From Streptomyces sclerotialus (GTDB lineage Bacteria; Actinomycetota; Actinomycetes; Streptomycetales; Streptomycetaceae), in assembly GCF_040907265.1 (NCBI RefSeq), contig NZ_JBFOHP010000002.1:7750001-7814000 (forward strand): a stretch of DNA of 64,000 nucleotides. Direction: 5' to 3'. Under the pieces are notes generated by a model. It saw only the letters and a program-made list of their open reading frames with translations, searched no databases and was not told the DNA's origin. This document shows positions 35,542 through 44,061 of this stretch, piece by piece. Both the position numbers and the translations under genes were made by a program. Positions within the stretch are counted from its first letter, which is position 1. Every line of letters begins with the position of its first letter.

Positions 35542-36525
35542 ATGACGCCTTCACACCGTCAGGACGGAACAGCCGGCAGCGCGCTCTCCCGGCGTCGTTT
35601 CGGGCGGCTCGCGGCCCTCGGAATCGCTGCCGGTGCCGGCTCGTTCGGTCTCGCGCCGTCGGCCCTCGCGGCGGCCACCGGGGACGACGCGCAGGCGCAC
35701 TTCGACCGCGCCCGCAGGCTGGCCGGGAACGACCCCGTCCTGCGTGCGATCGCGGCGGCGCTGGCCCCGGACCGCGGTGAGTTCCCCCGCCCGCCCGCAC
35801 CGGCCCCGCTGAAGCTCTTCGACGACCTCGCCTTCCTGAGCACGGGCTGGGTCTCCGCGATGGCGGTGCTGACCGGCGACGGGATCGTACTGATCGACGC
35901 GCTCACCTCCCCGGAGGAGGCCGAGCGCGTCATCGTCGGCGGGCTGCGCGAACTGGGCGCCCGCCCGGAGACCATCAAGTACGTCATCGCCACCCACGGC
36001 CACGGGGACCACATCGGGGGCGCCCAGTACCTCGCCGACCGCTACGGCACACGCGTACTGATGACGCCGGCCGACTGGGACCTCGTCGCCCGTACCGATC
36101 CCGCGCACGCTCCCGCCCGGGACCTGGAGATCGAGGACGGCCAACGGCTCACGCTCGGCGGCACGACGATCCGGCTGCACTGCACCCCGGGTCACACCCC
36201 GGGCACCGTCTCGCCCGTCTTCCCGGTACGGTCCGGCCGCACCCGCCACACGGCCATGATGTGGGGCGGCACCAATCCGCCCACCACACTCACCGAACTC
36301 CGCACCTACCTCGCGTCCCTGCGCTCCTTCCGGCAGCACACACGCCGGGCGGGCGCCGACGTGGAACTCTCCAACCACCCCAACGACCACGGCCTCCAGC
36401 GTGCCGAGCAGCTGCGCGCGGACCCCGGCGGGCCGAACCCGTTCGTCCTCGGCCGCCGGCGCACCGACCGCTACCTGGCGGTGATGGAGTCCATGCTGCG
36501 CGGATGGGTGGCCGACGCGTCCTGA
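35542..36525 (+). CDS. Tat-exported metallo-beta-lactamase-fold hydrolase
   Basis: 327 aa from ATG 35542, 7 nt after AGGAGA; the ATG at 35536 is too close to that box. Twin-arginine signal SRRRFGRLAALGIAAGAGSF, cleaved near ALAAATG. MBL fold with zinc motif HGHGDHIGG (H-x-H-x-D-H), LHCTPGHTPGTVSPV holding the next His, and a final NHPNDHG His. It probably acts outside the cell on an ester or lactone. The last 55 bp overlap, tail to tail, the ArsR-type regulator gene. Confidence 0.88.
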   Translation: MTPSHRQDGTAGSALSRRRFGRLAALGIAAGAGSFGLAPSALAAATGDDAQAHFDRARRLAGNDPVLRAIAAALAPDRGEFPRPPAPAPLKLFDDLAFLSTGWVSAMAVLTGDGIVLIDALTSPEEAERVIVGGLRELGARPETIKYVIATHGHGDHIGGAQYLADRYGTRVLMTPADWDLVARTDPAHAPARDLEIEDGQRLTLGGTTIRLHCTPGHTPGTVSPVFPVRSGRTRHTAMMWGGTNPPTTLTELRTYLASLRSFRQHTRRAGADVELSNHPNDHGLQRAEQLRADPGGPNPFVLGRRRTDRYLAVMESMLRGWVADAS

Positions 36526-37250
36526 TCCCCGGTGCGTGCCCGGAGGAGGCCGTCGGACAGGCCGAGCAGGTCCCGCAGGGTGTGCCGCCCCTCGGCCGTC
36601 ACCGCCACGGCACGCGTCGTGCCGATGCGGGTGAGCCAGCCCGCGTCGAACGCGTGACGGCACAGGGCGGCGCCGACCGCGCCCGCCAGATGGGGGCGGC
36701 GCTCGGTCCAGTCCAGGCACGACCGTACCGACGGCCGGCGGGTGCCCGTCGGGACGGTGATCCCGAGTTCGCCGAGCCAGGCCGTCCCGGTGCCGGTGAG
36801 GCTGAGCCCCTGGTCCCAGCTCAGGAAGGTGCGCTCGGTCATCGCGTCGGTGATCGCGACCCCGAGGGTGCCCGCGAGATGGTCGTAACACGTACGGGCG
36901 TGGGCGAGGGCCTGCCGGCGGCCGGCCGCCGACAACGTCGGGGGCGGCGGGGCCTGGCCGGCCGCCATCGCGGCCAGGCTCTCGATCAGCTCGGCGACTT
37001 GGGCGTCGGCCAGCCGTACGTACCGGTGGCGACCCTGCCGTTCCTCGGCGAGCAGCTTCCCGTGCACCAGTGCGTTCAGGTGCTCGGTGGCGGTCGAGGC
37101 GGCCACCCCCATGTGCCGTGCCAGCTCCTTGGCCGTCCAGGCCCGGCCGTCCAGCAAGGCCAGGCAGAAGCCGGCGCGCGTGCCGTCGGCCAGCAGCCTG
37201 GCCACGGAAGCGAGGTCGGGGCCTGCCGCGTGTACCCGCTGAGTTCCCAT
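36471..37250 (-). CDS. ArsR-type winged-helix regulator with extended C-terminus
   Basis: 259 aa from ATG 37250. The N-terminal winged helix (about 10-75) reads LADGTRAGFCLALLDGRAWT, AKELARHMGVAASTATEHLN and LVHGKLLAEERQGRHRYVRL. The C-terminal half, about 110-240, has a second helical domain (YDHLAGTLGVAITDAMTERT, CLDWTERRPHLAGAVGAALC, and GWLTRIGTTRAVAVTAEG), a layout known from MarR/ArsR-like regulators of about 230-260 aa in actinobacteria. There is no CxC metal site, so it is probably not a metal sensor. Overlaps the 3' end of the hydrolase gene. Confidence 0.82.
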   Translation of the reverse strand: MGTQRVHAAGPDLASVARLLADGTRAGFCLALLDGRAWTAKELARHMGVAASTATEHLNALVHGKLLAEERQGRHRYVRLADAQVAELIESLAAMAAGQAPPPPTLSAAGRRQALAHARTCYDHLAGTLGVAITDAMTERTFLSWDQGLSLTGTGTAWLGELGITVPTGTRRPSVRSCLDWTERRPHLAGAVGAALCRHAFDAGWLTRIGTTRAVAVTAEGRHTLRDLLGLSDGLLRARTGDQDASATHPRSMDSITAR

Positions 37251-37393
37251 GTGCCCGATTATCGCCGCGGACGCTTCGGCACCCACCGAACCCTGCGGTA
37301 TGTCCTTGGCATGAGCGCTGGGGCACACGGTCGTCCTCGGCCCCGGACTCGGCCGCTCCTACCGCACCCGGGCCCCGCCCGCGTCCGGCACCC

Positions 37394-37783
37394 TCACCCC
37401 GAAGTGACGTACTGCGCTTCGCCGTTGCCGAGGGACCAGTCGGCCGGCCCGTTCTCGGTGACGGTGACGAACACGTTCCTCGGCTCGGTTCCCGCGTACG
37501 CGTGGGCGAGTTCGGCGATCCGCCGGTACAGCGCCTGCTTCTGCGCGGGGGTGCGGCCTGAGCGCATGGTGATCGCGACGTACACGATGCCGTCGTCGCG
37601 GTGCACGCCGAGGTAGTCGTCGTAGCGCAGTGTGCTGCGGGTGCCGTCGTGACCGGTCAGGATCTGGAACCGGTCGTCGGACGGGAAGCCGACCGTCTCG
37701 ACCAGGGCGTCGTGCACCGCGCGGCCGAGCGCGTCGAGCCGTTCGCCGTCGGTACCCATCGCGTCGATACGGACCAGTGGCAT
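37394..37783 (-). CDS. Tautomerase-fold protein (4-oxalocrotonate tautomerase superfamily)
   Basis: 129 aa from ATG 37783 with AGGAGAG 4 nt upstream. Pro-2 after the start Met (MPLVRIDAM) is the catalytic N-terminal proline of the tautomerase superfamily. The pattern GRAVHDALVETVGFPSDDRF and DGIVYVAITMRSGRTPAQK, then LYRRIAELAHAYAGTEPRNV and VFVTVTENGPADWSLGNGEA, is a doubled beta-alpha-beta unit as in cis-CaaD/MSAD-like members. Substrate unknown. Stands alone next to the SigK locus. Confidence 0.85.
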   Translation of the reverse strand: MPLVRIDAMGTDGERLDALGRAVHDALVETVGFPSDDRFQILTGHDGTRSTLRYDDYLGVHRDDGIVYVAITMRSGRTPAQKQALYRRIAELAHAYAGTEPRNVFVTVTENGPADWSLGNGEAQYVTSG

Positions 37784-37900
37784 GAGCTCTCCTGGGATGG
37801 TGGGTGGGAGGCGGGCAGGGCGAGCGAGGGCCGCCGGGCCCGCCCTGCGAACGTACATACTAGTAGTTACAGTCCTCTCCGGGAAAACTCCGCGGGCGGA

Positions 37901-37928
37901 CCAATCCCCTGGCGCGTCGGCTCCGAAT
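37901..37928 (+). promoter_or_regulatory. SigK-type ECF promoter upstream of sigK
   Basis: -35 CCAATCC (37901-37907), 15-nt spacer, -10 CCGAAT (37923-37928), 67 nt before the sigK start. Same two words and same spacing occur before the molybdoenzyme gene at 40203. The -10 CCGAAT equals that of mycobacterial SigK promoters. Confidence 0.75.
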
Positions 37929-37995
37929 CACCTCTGCCCCGGGATAAGGGGCCGGATGCGTACGTCCGGATCCGTCAGCGCACGAGAGGAGCCGC

Positions 37996-38586
37996 ATGAG
38001 GTCCGCCGACACTCCCGCCGCCTCGCCGGCCGAGCCCACCGGACCCGAACTGGAGGTGCTGCTGAACCGGGTCGCAGGCGGTGACCAGGAGGCCTTCGAC
38101 GCGGTGTACGACCGGGTGAGCGGGCCGGTGCTGGGTCTCGTCCGGCGCGTACTCCGCGACCCGGCCCAGTCCGAGGAGGTCGCCCAGGAAGTGCTCATCG
38201 AGGTCTGGCGCTGCGCGGCCCGCTTCCGCCCCGACAAGGGCCGGGCGATGACATGGGTGCTGACGCTGGCCCACCGGCGTGCCGTGGACCGGGTACGGGC
38301 GGCACAGGCCGAGACCGCACGCGAGCACCGGGCGGCGCTGCTGGCGCACACTCCCGCCTACGACGAGGTGACCGAGCAGGTCGAGAGCCGCTGGGAACGG
38401 CAACGGGTACGCCGGTGCCTGGGCGCCCTCACCGAACTGCAGCGGGAATCGGTGACCCTCGCGTACTACCAGGGCCTGACGTACCGCGAGGTCGCCCAGC
38501 TGCTGACGCTGCCGCTGGGCACGGTGAAGACGCGGCTGCGCGACGGCCTGATCCGGCTCCGTGACTGCCTGGGGGTGAGCGTATGA
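37996..38586 (+). CDS. sigK: ECF RNA polymerase sigma factor SigK
   Basis: 196 aa, GAGAGGAG box. ECF sigma factor: region 2 reads AFDAVYDRVSGPVLGLVRRV and SEEVAQEVLIEVWRCAARFR then MTWVLTLAHRRAVDRVRAAQ; region 4 reads LGALTELQRESVTLAYYQGL and TYREVAQLLTLPLGTVKTRL. This matches the SigK (ECF19) group, which always sits before an RskA anti-sigma gene. Its stop overlaps the rskA start (ATGA). A matching promoter upstream suggests it activates its own operon. Confidence 0.93.
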   Translation: MRSADTPAASPAEPTGPELEVLLNRVAGGDQEAFDAVYDRVSGPVLGLVRRVLRDPAQSEEVAQEVLIEVWRCAARFRPDKGRAMTWVLTLAHRRAVDRVRAAQAETAREHRAALLAHTPAYDEVTEQVESRWERQRVRRCLGALTELQRESVTLAYYQGLTYREVAQLLTLPLGTVKTRLRDGLIRLRDCLGVSV

Positions 38587-39329
38587 CCGGCGCCGATCTG
38601 CACACCGCGAGCGGAGCGTACGTACTGCACGCGCTGCCGCCGGCGGAACGGGCCGAGTTCGAGCGGCACCTCGCCGTGTGCGAGGCGTGCGCGCAGGAGG
38701 TGCGGGAGTTCTCCGCGACCGCCGAACGGCTCGGGCTCGCCGTCGCGGAGGCCCCGCCGCCGGAGATGAAGGACCGGGTCCTGCAGCGGATCGGCACCGT
38801 GCGTCAGGAGCCCCCGCGGGGCGCGTCGCGCGCCGTCCGACGGTGGCACCGTCCGCTGTCGCGCTTCGCGCTGGCGGCCTGCGTGGCCGCCAGCGCGGCG
38901 TTCGGCGGGATCGCCGTGTGGCAGCACCAGGCGGCGCAGGACGCACGCAGCCGGGCGCAGCAGGCCGAGGAGCGGGCCGACCGGATCGACGCCGTGTTCA
39001 CCGCGCCGGACGCCGAGGTCACCACGGCCCGGCTCAAGGGCGGGGCGACCGGCACGGTGGTGGTGTCCCGCGCCCGGGACCGGGCGGCGTTCCTCGCCTC
39101 GGGGCTGCCCGGACTGCCCGAAGGCAAGGTGTACCAGCTGTGGTTCGACGACGGCGGCAGGATGCGGTCCGCCGGTCTGATGGGTGCGGGCGGCGGCACC
39201 GGCGCCCACTCCGCGCTGCTGGAAGGCCCCGTGGGCGAGGCCTCGGGCATGGGCCTCACCGTCGAGCCCGCCGGCGGCTCCCGGCAGCCCACCTCGGCGC
39301 CGGTCGGACTGCTGCGGTTTCCTGCTTGA
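38583..39329 (+). CDS. rskA: Anti-sigma-K factor RskA
   Basis: 248 aa. The N-terminal zinc-anti-sigma-like segment has ASGAYVLHALPPAERAEFER and H29-x3-C33-x2-C36 (HLAVCEACAQEV). One membrane helix spans about 97-117 (FALAACVAASAAFGGIAVW). The outer C-terminal RskA domain follows, with AFLASGLPGLPEGKVYQLWF and GSRQPTSAPVGLLRFPA. It should hold SigK inactive at the membrane until proteolysis or a redox signal frees it. Coupled to sigK. Confidence 0.93.
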   Translation: MTGADLHTASGAYVLHALPPAERAEFERHLAVCEACAQEVREFSATAERLGLAVAEAPPPEMKDRVLQRIGTVRQEPPRGASRAVRRWHRPLSRFALAACVAASAAFGGIAVWQHQAAQDARSRAQQAEERADRIDAVFTAPDAEVTTARLKGGATGTVVVSRARDRAAFLASGLPGLPEGKVYQLWFDDGGRMRSAGLMGAGGGTGAHSALLEGPVGEASGMGLTVEPAGGSRQPTSAPVGLLRFPA

Positions 39330-39388
39330 GGAGGATGCATCGCGGGCAGGTGTCGCCGACAGTTGGCGAAGAGCGAGACGAGGCGACG

Positions 39389-40105
39389 ATGGGCGAGGAA
39401 ACGGGTGCGTGCGGCGTGGGCTCCGCGCTGGTGACACGTGCCGCCGCGGCACGGACGGTGGACGCCGCGGTGCTGGTACTGCACGGCGGGAGCGTCGACG
39501 GGCTCGGCGCGCCCCGGCGCTGGAACCTGGCCGCTGCCCGCATGCGCCCCTTCACCCGGGGGATCGAGCGGGCGACGGCCGGGGGCGAGGTGTTCGTGGG
39601 GGAGGTGCGGTACCGCCACCGCGGCTGGAACGGTGACCGGGAGGACGCGGCGCGGGACGCCCGGCGCGCGGTGGACGAGCTGGGCCGGCGGGTGGGGGAG
39701 GTGCCCGTCGTGCTGGTGGGGCACTCCATGGGCGGGCGCGCGGCGCTGCGGGCCGCCGGGCACCCGATGGTCCGGTCCGTCGTGGCCCTCGCCCCGTGGT
39801 GCCCCGAGCACGAGCCGGTGGCGCAGCTGCGCGGCCGCCGCCTCGTCCTCGTGCACGGTGACCGTGACCGGACGACCGACCCCCGCGCCTCCTGGCAGTT
39901 CGCCGCGCGGGCGGCCGAAGCGGGTGCCCTGCCGTCCACGGTGGTGATGCGGGGCGGCGACCATCCGATGCTGCGCAGGGCAGGCGACTGGCACCGCCTC
40001 ACCGTCTCCCTGGTCACGGGCCTCTTGGGCCGGACGCCGCTGCCACCGGTGGTGGCGGAGCGATTCTCCGGCGGCACGGCGGGCCCGGACCCTTCGGAGT
40101 GGTGA
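39389..40105 (+). CDS. Alpha/beta hydrolase in the SigK locus
   Basis: 238 aa from ATG 39389. Small alpha/beta hydrolase: DAAVLVLHGGSVDGLGAPRR, nucleophile Ser in VVLVGHSMGGRAALRAAGHP, Asp in LVLVHGDRDRTTDPRASW, His in VVMRGGDHPMLRRAGDWH; the order and spacing are complete. No signal peptide. It lies 59 bp after rskA in the same direction, so it could be part of the sigK transcript; the next gene has its own SigK-type promoter. Substrate unknown. Confidence 0.85.
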   Translation: MGEETGACGVGSALVTRAAAARTVDAAVLVLHGGSVDGLGAPRRWNLAAARMRPFTRGIERATAGGEVFVGEVRYRHRGWNGDREDAARDARRAVDELGRRVGEVPVVLVGHSMGGRAALRAAGHPMVRSVVALAPWCPEHEPVAQLRGRRLVLVHGDRDRTTDPRASWQFAARAAEAGALPSTVVMRGGDHPMLRRAGDWHRLTVSLVTGLLGRTPLPPVVAERFSGGTAGPDPSEW

Positions 40106-40202
40106 ACACGGCGTGATGCACCGCGAGATGAAAGACGTGGTACACCGCGAGATGAACACTGCCTGGTGAACACCGCGCGGTGAGCGCGGCCCGGCGGACC
40201 GA

Positions 40203-40230
40203 CCAATCCCGCTGACCGCCGGCTCCGAAT
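40203..40230 (+). promoter_or_regulatory. Second SigK-type promoter, giving a leaderless mRNA
   Basis: CCAATCC (40203-40209), 15-nt spacer, CCGAAT (40225-40230). The GTG start of the molybdoenzyme gene is at 40238, 7 nt after the -10, so transcription would begin at or next to the start codon. Confidence 0.75.
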
Positions 40231-40237
40231 ACGGGGT

Positions 40238-41824
40238 GTGAGCACACGAGGAAGCACAGCCACCCGGACCGCCGCCGCGGCGACGAGCGGACTGCTGGCC
40301 GGTTGCTCGGCGCTGGCGGTGGCCGAGCTGGTCGCCGTGGCCGTACGGCCCGGGGCGGGCCCGGTCACCGCGGTGGGCGGTGCGGTCATCGACCGCACAC
40401 CGGCGCCGGTGAAGGACTGGGCGATCCGCCGCTTCGGCACCGACGACAAGCTCGTCCTGCAGCTCGGCATCCTGGTCACGCTCGCGCTGTTCGCCGTGGC
40501 ACTGGGCGTACTCGCCACCCGCGTACGGCGTACCGCCTCCCTCGGCGTGCTGGTCCTCGGCGCCGTCGGGGTGCTCGCCGCGACCGGCAGGCCCGACTCG
40601 ACGGGCGCCGTCGACGCGCTCCCTTCGTCGGTGGGCGCGGCAGTCGGAGCCGGGGTGCTGTACTGGCTCGCCGGACGGCTGCCGGCGGGGCGGCACCGTC
40701 CCGACGACTCCGGCCGTGCCGAGCCCCCCGGCCACCCGGCGCGCCGGCAGTTCCTGGTCGGTGCGGGGGCCGTGGCGGCCGTCTCCACCGCAGCCGGAGT
40801 GCTGGGACGCCACCTGGACTCGGGCACGGCCGCCGACGCCGAGGCCTCCCGCGCCGCGGTCCGGCTGCCCGCACCCGCCTCGCCCGCGCCGAAGCTGCCA
40901 CGGGGAGTGGACCAGCGGCTGCCCGGACTGACCCCCTTCACCACCCCCACCCGTGACTTCTACCGCGTCGACACCGCACTGACCGTCCCGCGCCTGGACG
41001 CCGGCCGCTGGCGGCTGCGCATCCACGGCAAGGGCGTCACCACACCCCTGACGCTGGACTTCCGGGACCTGCTGCGCCGGGACCTCATCGCCCGCGACAT
41101 CACCATGACGTGCGTGTCCAACGAGGTCGGCGGCCCGTACGTCGGCTCCGCCCGATGGCTGGGCGCGCCCCTGGCGGCACTGCTGCGCGAAGCGGGCGTA
41201 CGGCCGCCGTCCCGGGGCGGTCCGGCCGACCAGCTCGTCGCCCGCTCGGCGGACGGCATGACCATCGGGAGCCCGGTGGAGACGGTGCTGGACGGCCGCG
41301 ACGCGATGCTCGCTGTCGGCATGAACGGCGAGCCGCTGCCGTTCGCGCACGGCTTCCCGGTCCGCATGCTCGTCCCCGGCCTCTACGGCTACGTGTCCGC
41401 CTGCAAGTGGATCCAGGACATCGAACTGACCACGTTCGACGCGTACGACAGCTACTGGGTCAAGCGGGGCTGGGCGCGCCAGGCCCCCGTCAAGACCCAG
41501 TCCCGCATCGACACTCCGAAACCCTTCGCCACGGTCGCGGCCGGCACGGTCGCGGTGGCCGGTGTCGCGTGGGCCCAGCACAAGGGCATCGCGCGGGTGG
41601 AGGCACGCGTCGACGGCGGCCCCTGGCAGGACGCCCGGCTGGCCACCGAGGGGCCGCGCGACACCTGGCGCCAGTGGCTGTGGGAATGGCCGGCCCGGCC
41701 CGGCACCCACACTCTCGAAGTCCGCGCGACGGACCGTACCGGCTACACCCAGACCGGCAAGCGCGCCCGCACCGTCCCGGACGGGGCCACCGGCCGGCAC
41801 TCGGTGGTGGTCACCGTGACCTGA
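40238..41824 (+). CDS. Membrane-anchored molybdopterin oxidoreductase (sulfite-oxidase fold)
   Basis: 528 aa, GTG start. The first 175 residues hold about four membrane helices (for example AGCSALAVAELVAVAV and LQLGILVTLALFAVALGVLA), then RRQFLVGAGAVAAVSTAAGV, perhaps a fifth. From about residue 230 on it is an oxidoreductase_molyb domain: TPTRDFYRVDTALTVPRLDA, cofactor Cys C292 in DITMTCVSNEVGGPYVGSAR, YGYVSACKWIQDIELTTFDA, and a C-terminal Mo-co dimerisation domain (RIDTPKPFATVAAGTVAVAG, RVEARVDGGPWQDARLA). Catalytic part faces outward. It has its own SigK promoter and is followed by the fasciclin gene. Confidence 0.9.
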   Translation: MSTRGSTATRTAAAATSGLLAGCSALAVAELVAVAVRPGAGPVTAVGGAVIDRTPAPVKDWAIRRFGTDDKLVLQLGILVTLALFAVALGVLATRVRRTASLGVLVLGAVGVLAATGRPDSTGAVDALPSSVGAAVGAGVLYWLAGRLPAGRHRPDDSGRAEPPGHPARRQFLVGAGAVAAVSTAAGVLGRHLDSGTAADAEASRAAVRLPAPASPAPKLPRGVDQRLPGLTPFTTPTRDFYRVDTALTVPRLDAGRWRLRIHGKGVTTPLTLDFRDLLRRDLIARDITMTCVSNEVGGPYVGSARWLGAPLAALLREAGVRPPSRGGPADQLVARSADGMTIGSPVETVLDGRDAMLAVGMNGEPLPFAHGFPVRMLVPGLYGYVSACKWIQDIELTTFDAYDSYWVKRGWARQAPVKTQSRIDTPKPFATVAAGTVAVAGVAWAQHKGIARVEARVDGGPWQDARLATEGPRDTWRQWLWEWPARPGTHTLEVRATDRTGYTQTGKRARTVPDGATGRHSVVVTVT

Positions 41825-41895
41825 ACCCAGTTCCTCGCAACGAACCGACTCCCTCTCACCGACCCATTCCAGTGACGCACCGTCAGGAGAAGCTC

Positions 41896-42540
41896 ATGAA
41901 CACCACCGCCGTACGCCGCGCCGCCCTCGCCCTCACCGCCGCCGTCGCACTGCCACTGTCACTGGCCGCCTGCGCCGGCGAGGACGGTGGTACGTCCCAG
42001 CCGGCCTCCGGCAGCAGCTCCGCACCGGAGAAGTCCGGCACCGGCGGCGGCACGAACGCGATGTCGGGTCCCTTCGGCCCCGCCTGTTCCTCCGTGCCCA
42101 AGGACGGCAAGGGCAGTTTCGACGGCATGGCCGCGGACCCGGTCGCCACTGCCGCCTCCCACAACCCGGCCCTGTCCACCCTGGTCACCGCGGTCCGGAA
42201 GGCCGGCCTGGTCGACACGCTCAACAACGCCGAGAACATCACGGTGTTCGCGCCCACCAACGACGCGTTCGACAAGATTCCCAAGGCCCAGCTCGACAAG
42301 GTCCTCGACGACAAGGAGATGCTCACCCAGATCCTGACCTACCACGTCGTCGGCCGGCAGCTCACTCCCGCGCAACTGGAGAACGGTTCGTACCCCACCC
42401 TGCAGAAGAGCCGGCTCACCACCTCCGGCTCCGGTACGGACTACACGGTCAACGACAGCTCCAAGGTCGTCTGCGGCAACGTGCCCACCGCCAACGCCAC
42501 GGTCCACCTCGTCGACAGTGTCCTGATGCCGGAGCTGTGA
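41896..42540 (+). CDS. Fasciclin (FAS1) domain lipoprotein, MPT70/MPT83-like
   Basis: 214 aa from ATG 41896 with CAGGAGA upstream. Lipoprotein signal with lipobox LSLAAC (lipidated C26), then a Ser/Gly-rich linker. The FAS1 domain (about 75-214) shows DPVATAASHNPALSTLVTAV, ITVFAPTNDAFDKIPKAQLD, LTQILTYHVVGRQLTPAQLE and ANATVHLVDSVLMPEL. Mycobacterial MPT70 and MPT83 are such proteins and are the main SigK targets. Here the gene lies 71 bp after the molybdoenzyme gene with no separate promoter, so it likely rides on that SigK transcript. Confidence 0.93.
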   Translation: MNTTAVRRAALALTAAVALPLSLAACAGEDGGTSQPASGSSSAPEKSGTGGGTNAMSGPFGPACSSVPKDGKGSFDGMAADPVATAASHNPALSTLVTAVRKAGLVDTLNNAENITVFAPTNDAFDKIPKAQLDKVLDDKEMLTQILTYHVVGRQLTPAQLENGSYPTLQKSRLTTSGSGTDYTVNDSSKVVCGNVPTANATVHLVDSVLMPEL

Positions 42541-42555
42541 CGCCCGTACGCCGAC

Positions 42556-42600
42556 GCGCCGCCGTGTACCACTGCCTTCAACAGTCGTACACGGCGGCGC
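42556..42600. terminator. Terminator between fasciclin and GH16 genes
   Basis: 14-bp perfect arms GCGCCGCCGTGTAC and GTACACGGCGGCGC with a 17-nt loop between converging genes. Likely works both ways. Confidence 0.9.
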
Positions 42601-42610
42601 TTCGGCTCGC

Positions 42611-43888
42611 TCACGTGACCAGCGACCACTTCTGGTTCGCGGCGCCCGTGCACGTCCAGATCTGCGTCGGTGTGCCGTCGGCCCCGTTGTTGCCGACGAC
42701 GTCCAGGCACTTGTTGGCCGGGAGGTTGACCAGGTCGTTGGTGGACGCGTTGTACGACCACCGCTGTGCGCCCGTGCCGTTGCAGTCCCACAGCTGTACG
42801 CGGGTGCCGTCCGCGGTGCCGGCACCGGCGGCGTCGAGGCACTTGCCGAGCGCCCGTACGGTGCTGTCGCTGCCCGTCGTCCAGCGCTGCGCGGCGTTGC
42901 CGTTGCAGTTGGCGAGCTGCACGGTCGTGCCGTTGGCGGTGTTGGCGCCGGCCACGTCCAGGCACTTGCCGGACAGTCCGCGGAAGGTGCCGGTGGTGCC
43001 CGCGCTGTCGGAGGTGGTGACCTTGACGTGGTCGACGACGAGCTGCTGGGGGAAGGAGGTCGACCCGTCGGGGTCGCCCGGCCAGTAGCCGCCGACGGCG
43101 AGGTTGAGGATGAGGAAGAACGGCTTGTTGAACACCCACTGCTTGCCGCCGAGGTCGGCGGGGGTGCGGCGCTGGTAGACGTTGCCGTCCACGGACCAGG
43201 TGATGGAGTCGGGGGCCCAGTCGACGGCGAAGGTGTGGAAGGCGTCGGCGAAGGCCTGCCCGTTGGGGAGGGTGTATCCGGCGCCGATGCCGCCGCTGCC
43301 GGAGTAGCCGGGGCCGTGCAGGGTGCCGTGCACCGTGCCCGGTTCGAAGCCGACGTTCTCCATGATGTCGATCTCGCCGCTGTCGGGCCAGCCGACCTGG
43401 CCGAGGTCGTTGCCGAGCATCCAGAACGCCGGCCACATGCCCTGGCCGCGCGGCACCTTCATCCGGGCCTCGACGTGGCCGTACTGCGCGGTGAAGCGGC
43501 CCGAGGTGTTCAGCCGGGCCGAGGTGTACTCACAACGGCCGTACCAGCACTGGTAGTTGTTCGGGTTCTCCTTGCGTGCGGTGATGACCAGCTGGCCCTG
43601 GCCGTTGAGGGCGGCGTTGGCGTTGCCGGCGGTGTAGTACTGGCGCTCGTGGTTGTTGACGTTGTCGCCGGTCTCCACCTGCCACTTGCCGCCGTCGACG
43701 GCTGACCCGGCGGGGCCGTCGAAGTTGTCCTCGAAGGTCACGGCCTGGGCCGACGCGGCCGGAGCCGGCGGGACCGCCGCGGTGGCGGAGCCGGGGGCCC
43801 AGCTCAGCGTCGCGGTGAGTGCGGCGACGGCGAGGGCTGTGCTGCGGACGAAGCGCCGGTGTTTTCGCAGGGACACGCGTATGGACAT
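42611..43888 (-). CDS. Secreted GH16 endo-beta-glucanase with ricin-type lectin domain
   Basis: 425 aa. Signal peptide about 1-37 (RSTALAVAALTATLSWAPGS). GH16 domain about 48-290: catalytic E172-x-D174-x-x-E177 in WPDSGEIDIMENVGFEPG, substrate cleft AFWMLGNDLGQ, and the family end FPQQLVVDHVKV. A beta-trefoil RICIN/CBM13 domain occupies about 300-425 with three repeats of G-K-C-L-D-V/A and Q-R-W (GLSGKCLDVAGAN, RALGKCLDAAGAG, LPANKCLDVVGNN). Likely beta-1,3-glucanase (laminarinase) released to attack fungal or plant glucan. A LacI-type operator lies upstream. Confidence 0.93.
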   Translation of the reverse strand: MSIRVSLRKHRRFVRSTALAVAALTATLSWAPGSATAAVPPAPAASAQAVTFEDNFDGPAGSAVDGGKWQVETGDNVNNHERQYYTAGNANAALNGQGQLVITARKENPNNYQCWYGRCEYTSARLNTSGRFTAQYGHVEARMKVPRGQGMWPAFWMLGNDLGQVGWPDSGEIDIMENVGFEPGTVHGTLHGPGYSGSGGIGAGYTLPNGQAFADAFHTFAVDWAPDSITWSVDGNVYQRRTPADLGGKQWVFNKPFFLILNLAVGGYWPGDPDGSTSFPQQLVVDHVKVTTSDSAGTTGTFRGLSGKCLDVAGANTANGTTVQLANCNGNAAQRWTTGSDSTVRALGKCLDAAGAGTADGTRVQLWDCNGTGAQRWSYNASTNDLVNLPANKCLDVVGNNGADGTPTQIWTCTGAANQKWSLVT

Positions 43889-44061
43889 CTGGCTCCCTCG
43901 GTGTGGGGGCGGGGAGGGGGGCGTGGCCGAACGGGATCGGCCACGCGAGGGGCGCGAAGCACGCCGACCGGTGCGGGGGGCAGTTCGGACCTGCCTGGTC
44001 CGGACCTGCCTTGCCTTCGGGAAGTGAAGCGCTCTTGGCGCGAGCCTGTCAATAAGTTGGT

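Noticed and set aside
38804..41800. 998-codon antisense frame across the SigK locus
   Set aside because: Shadow of the rskA, hydrolase and molybdoenzyme genes. No domain pattern seen.
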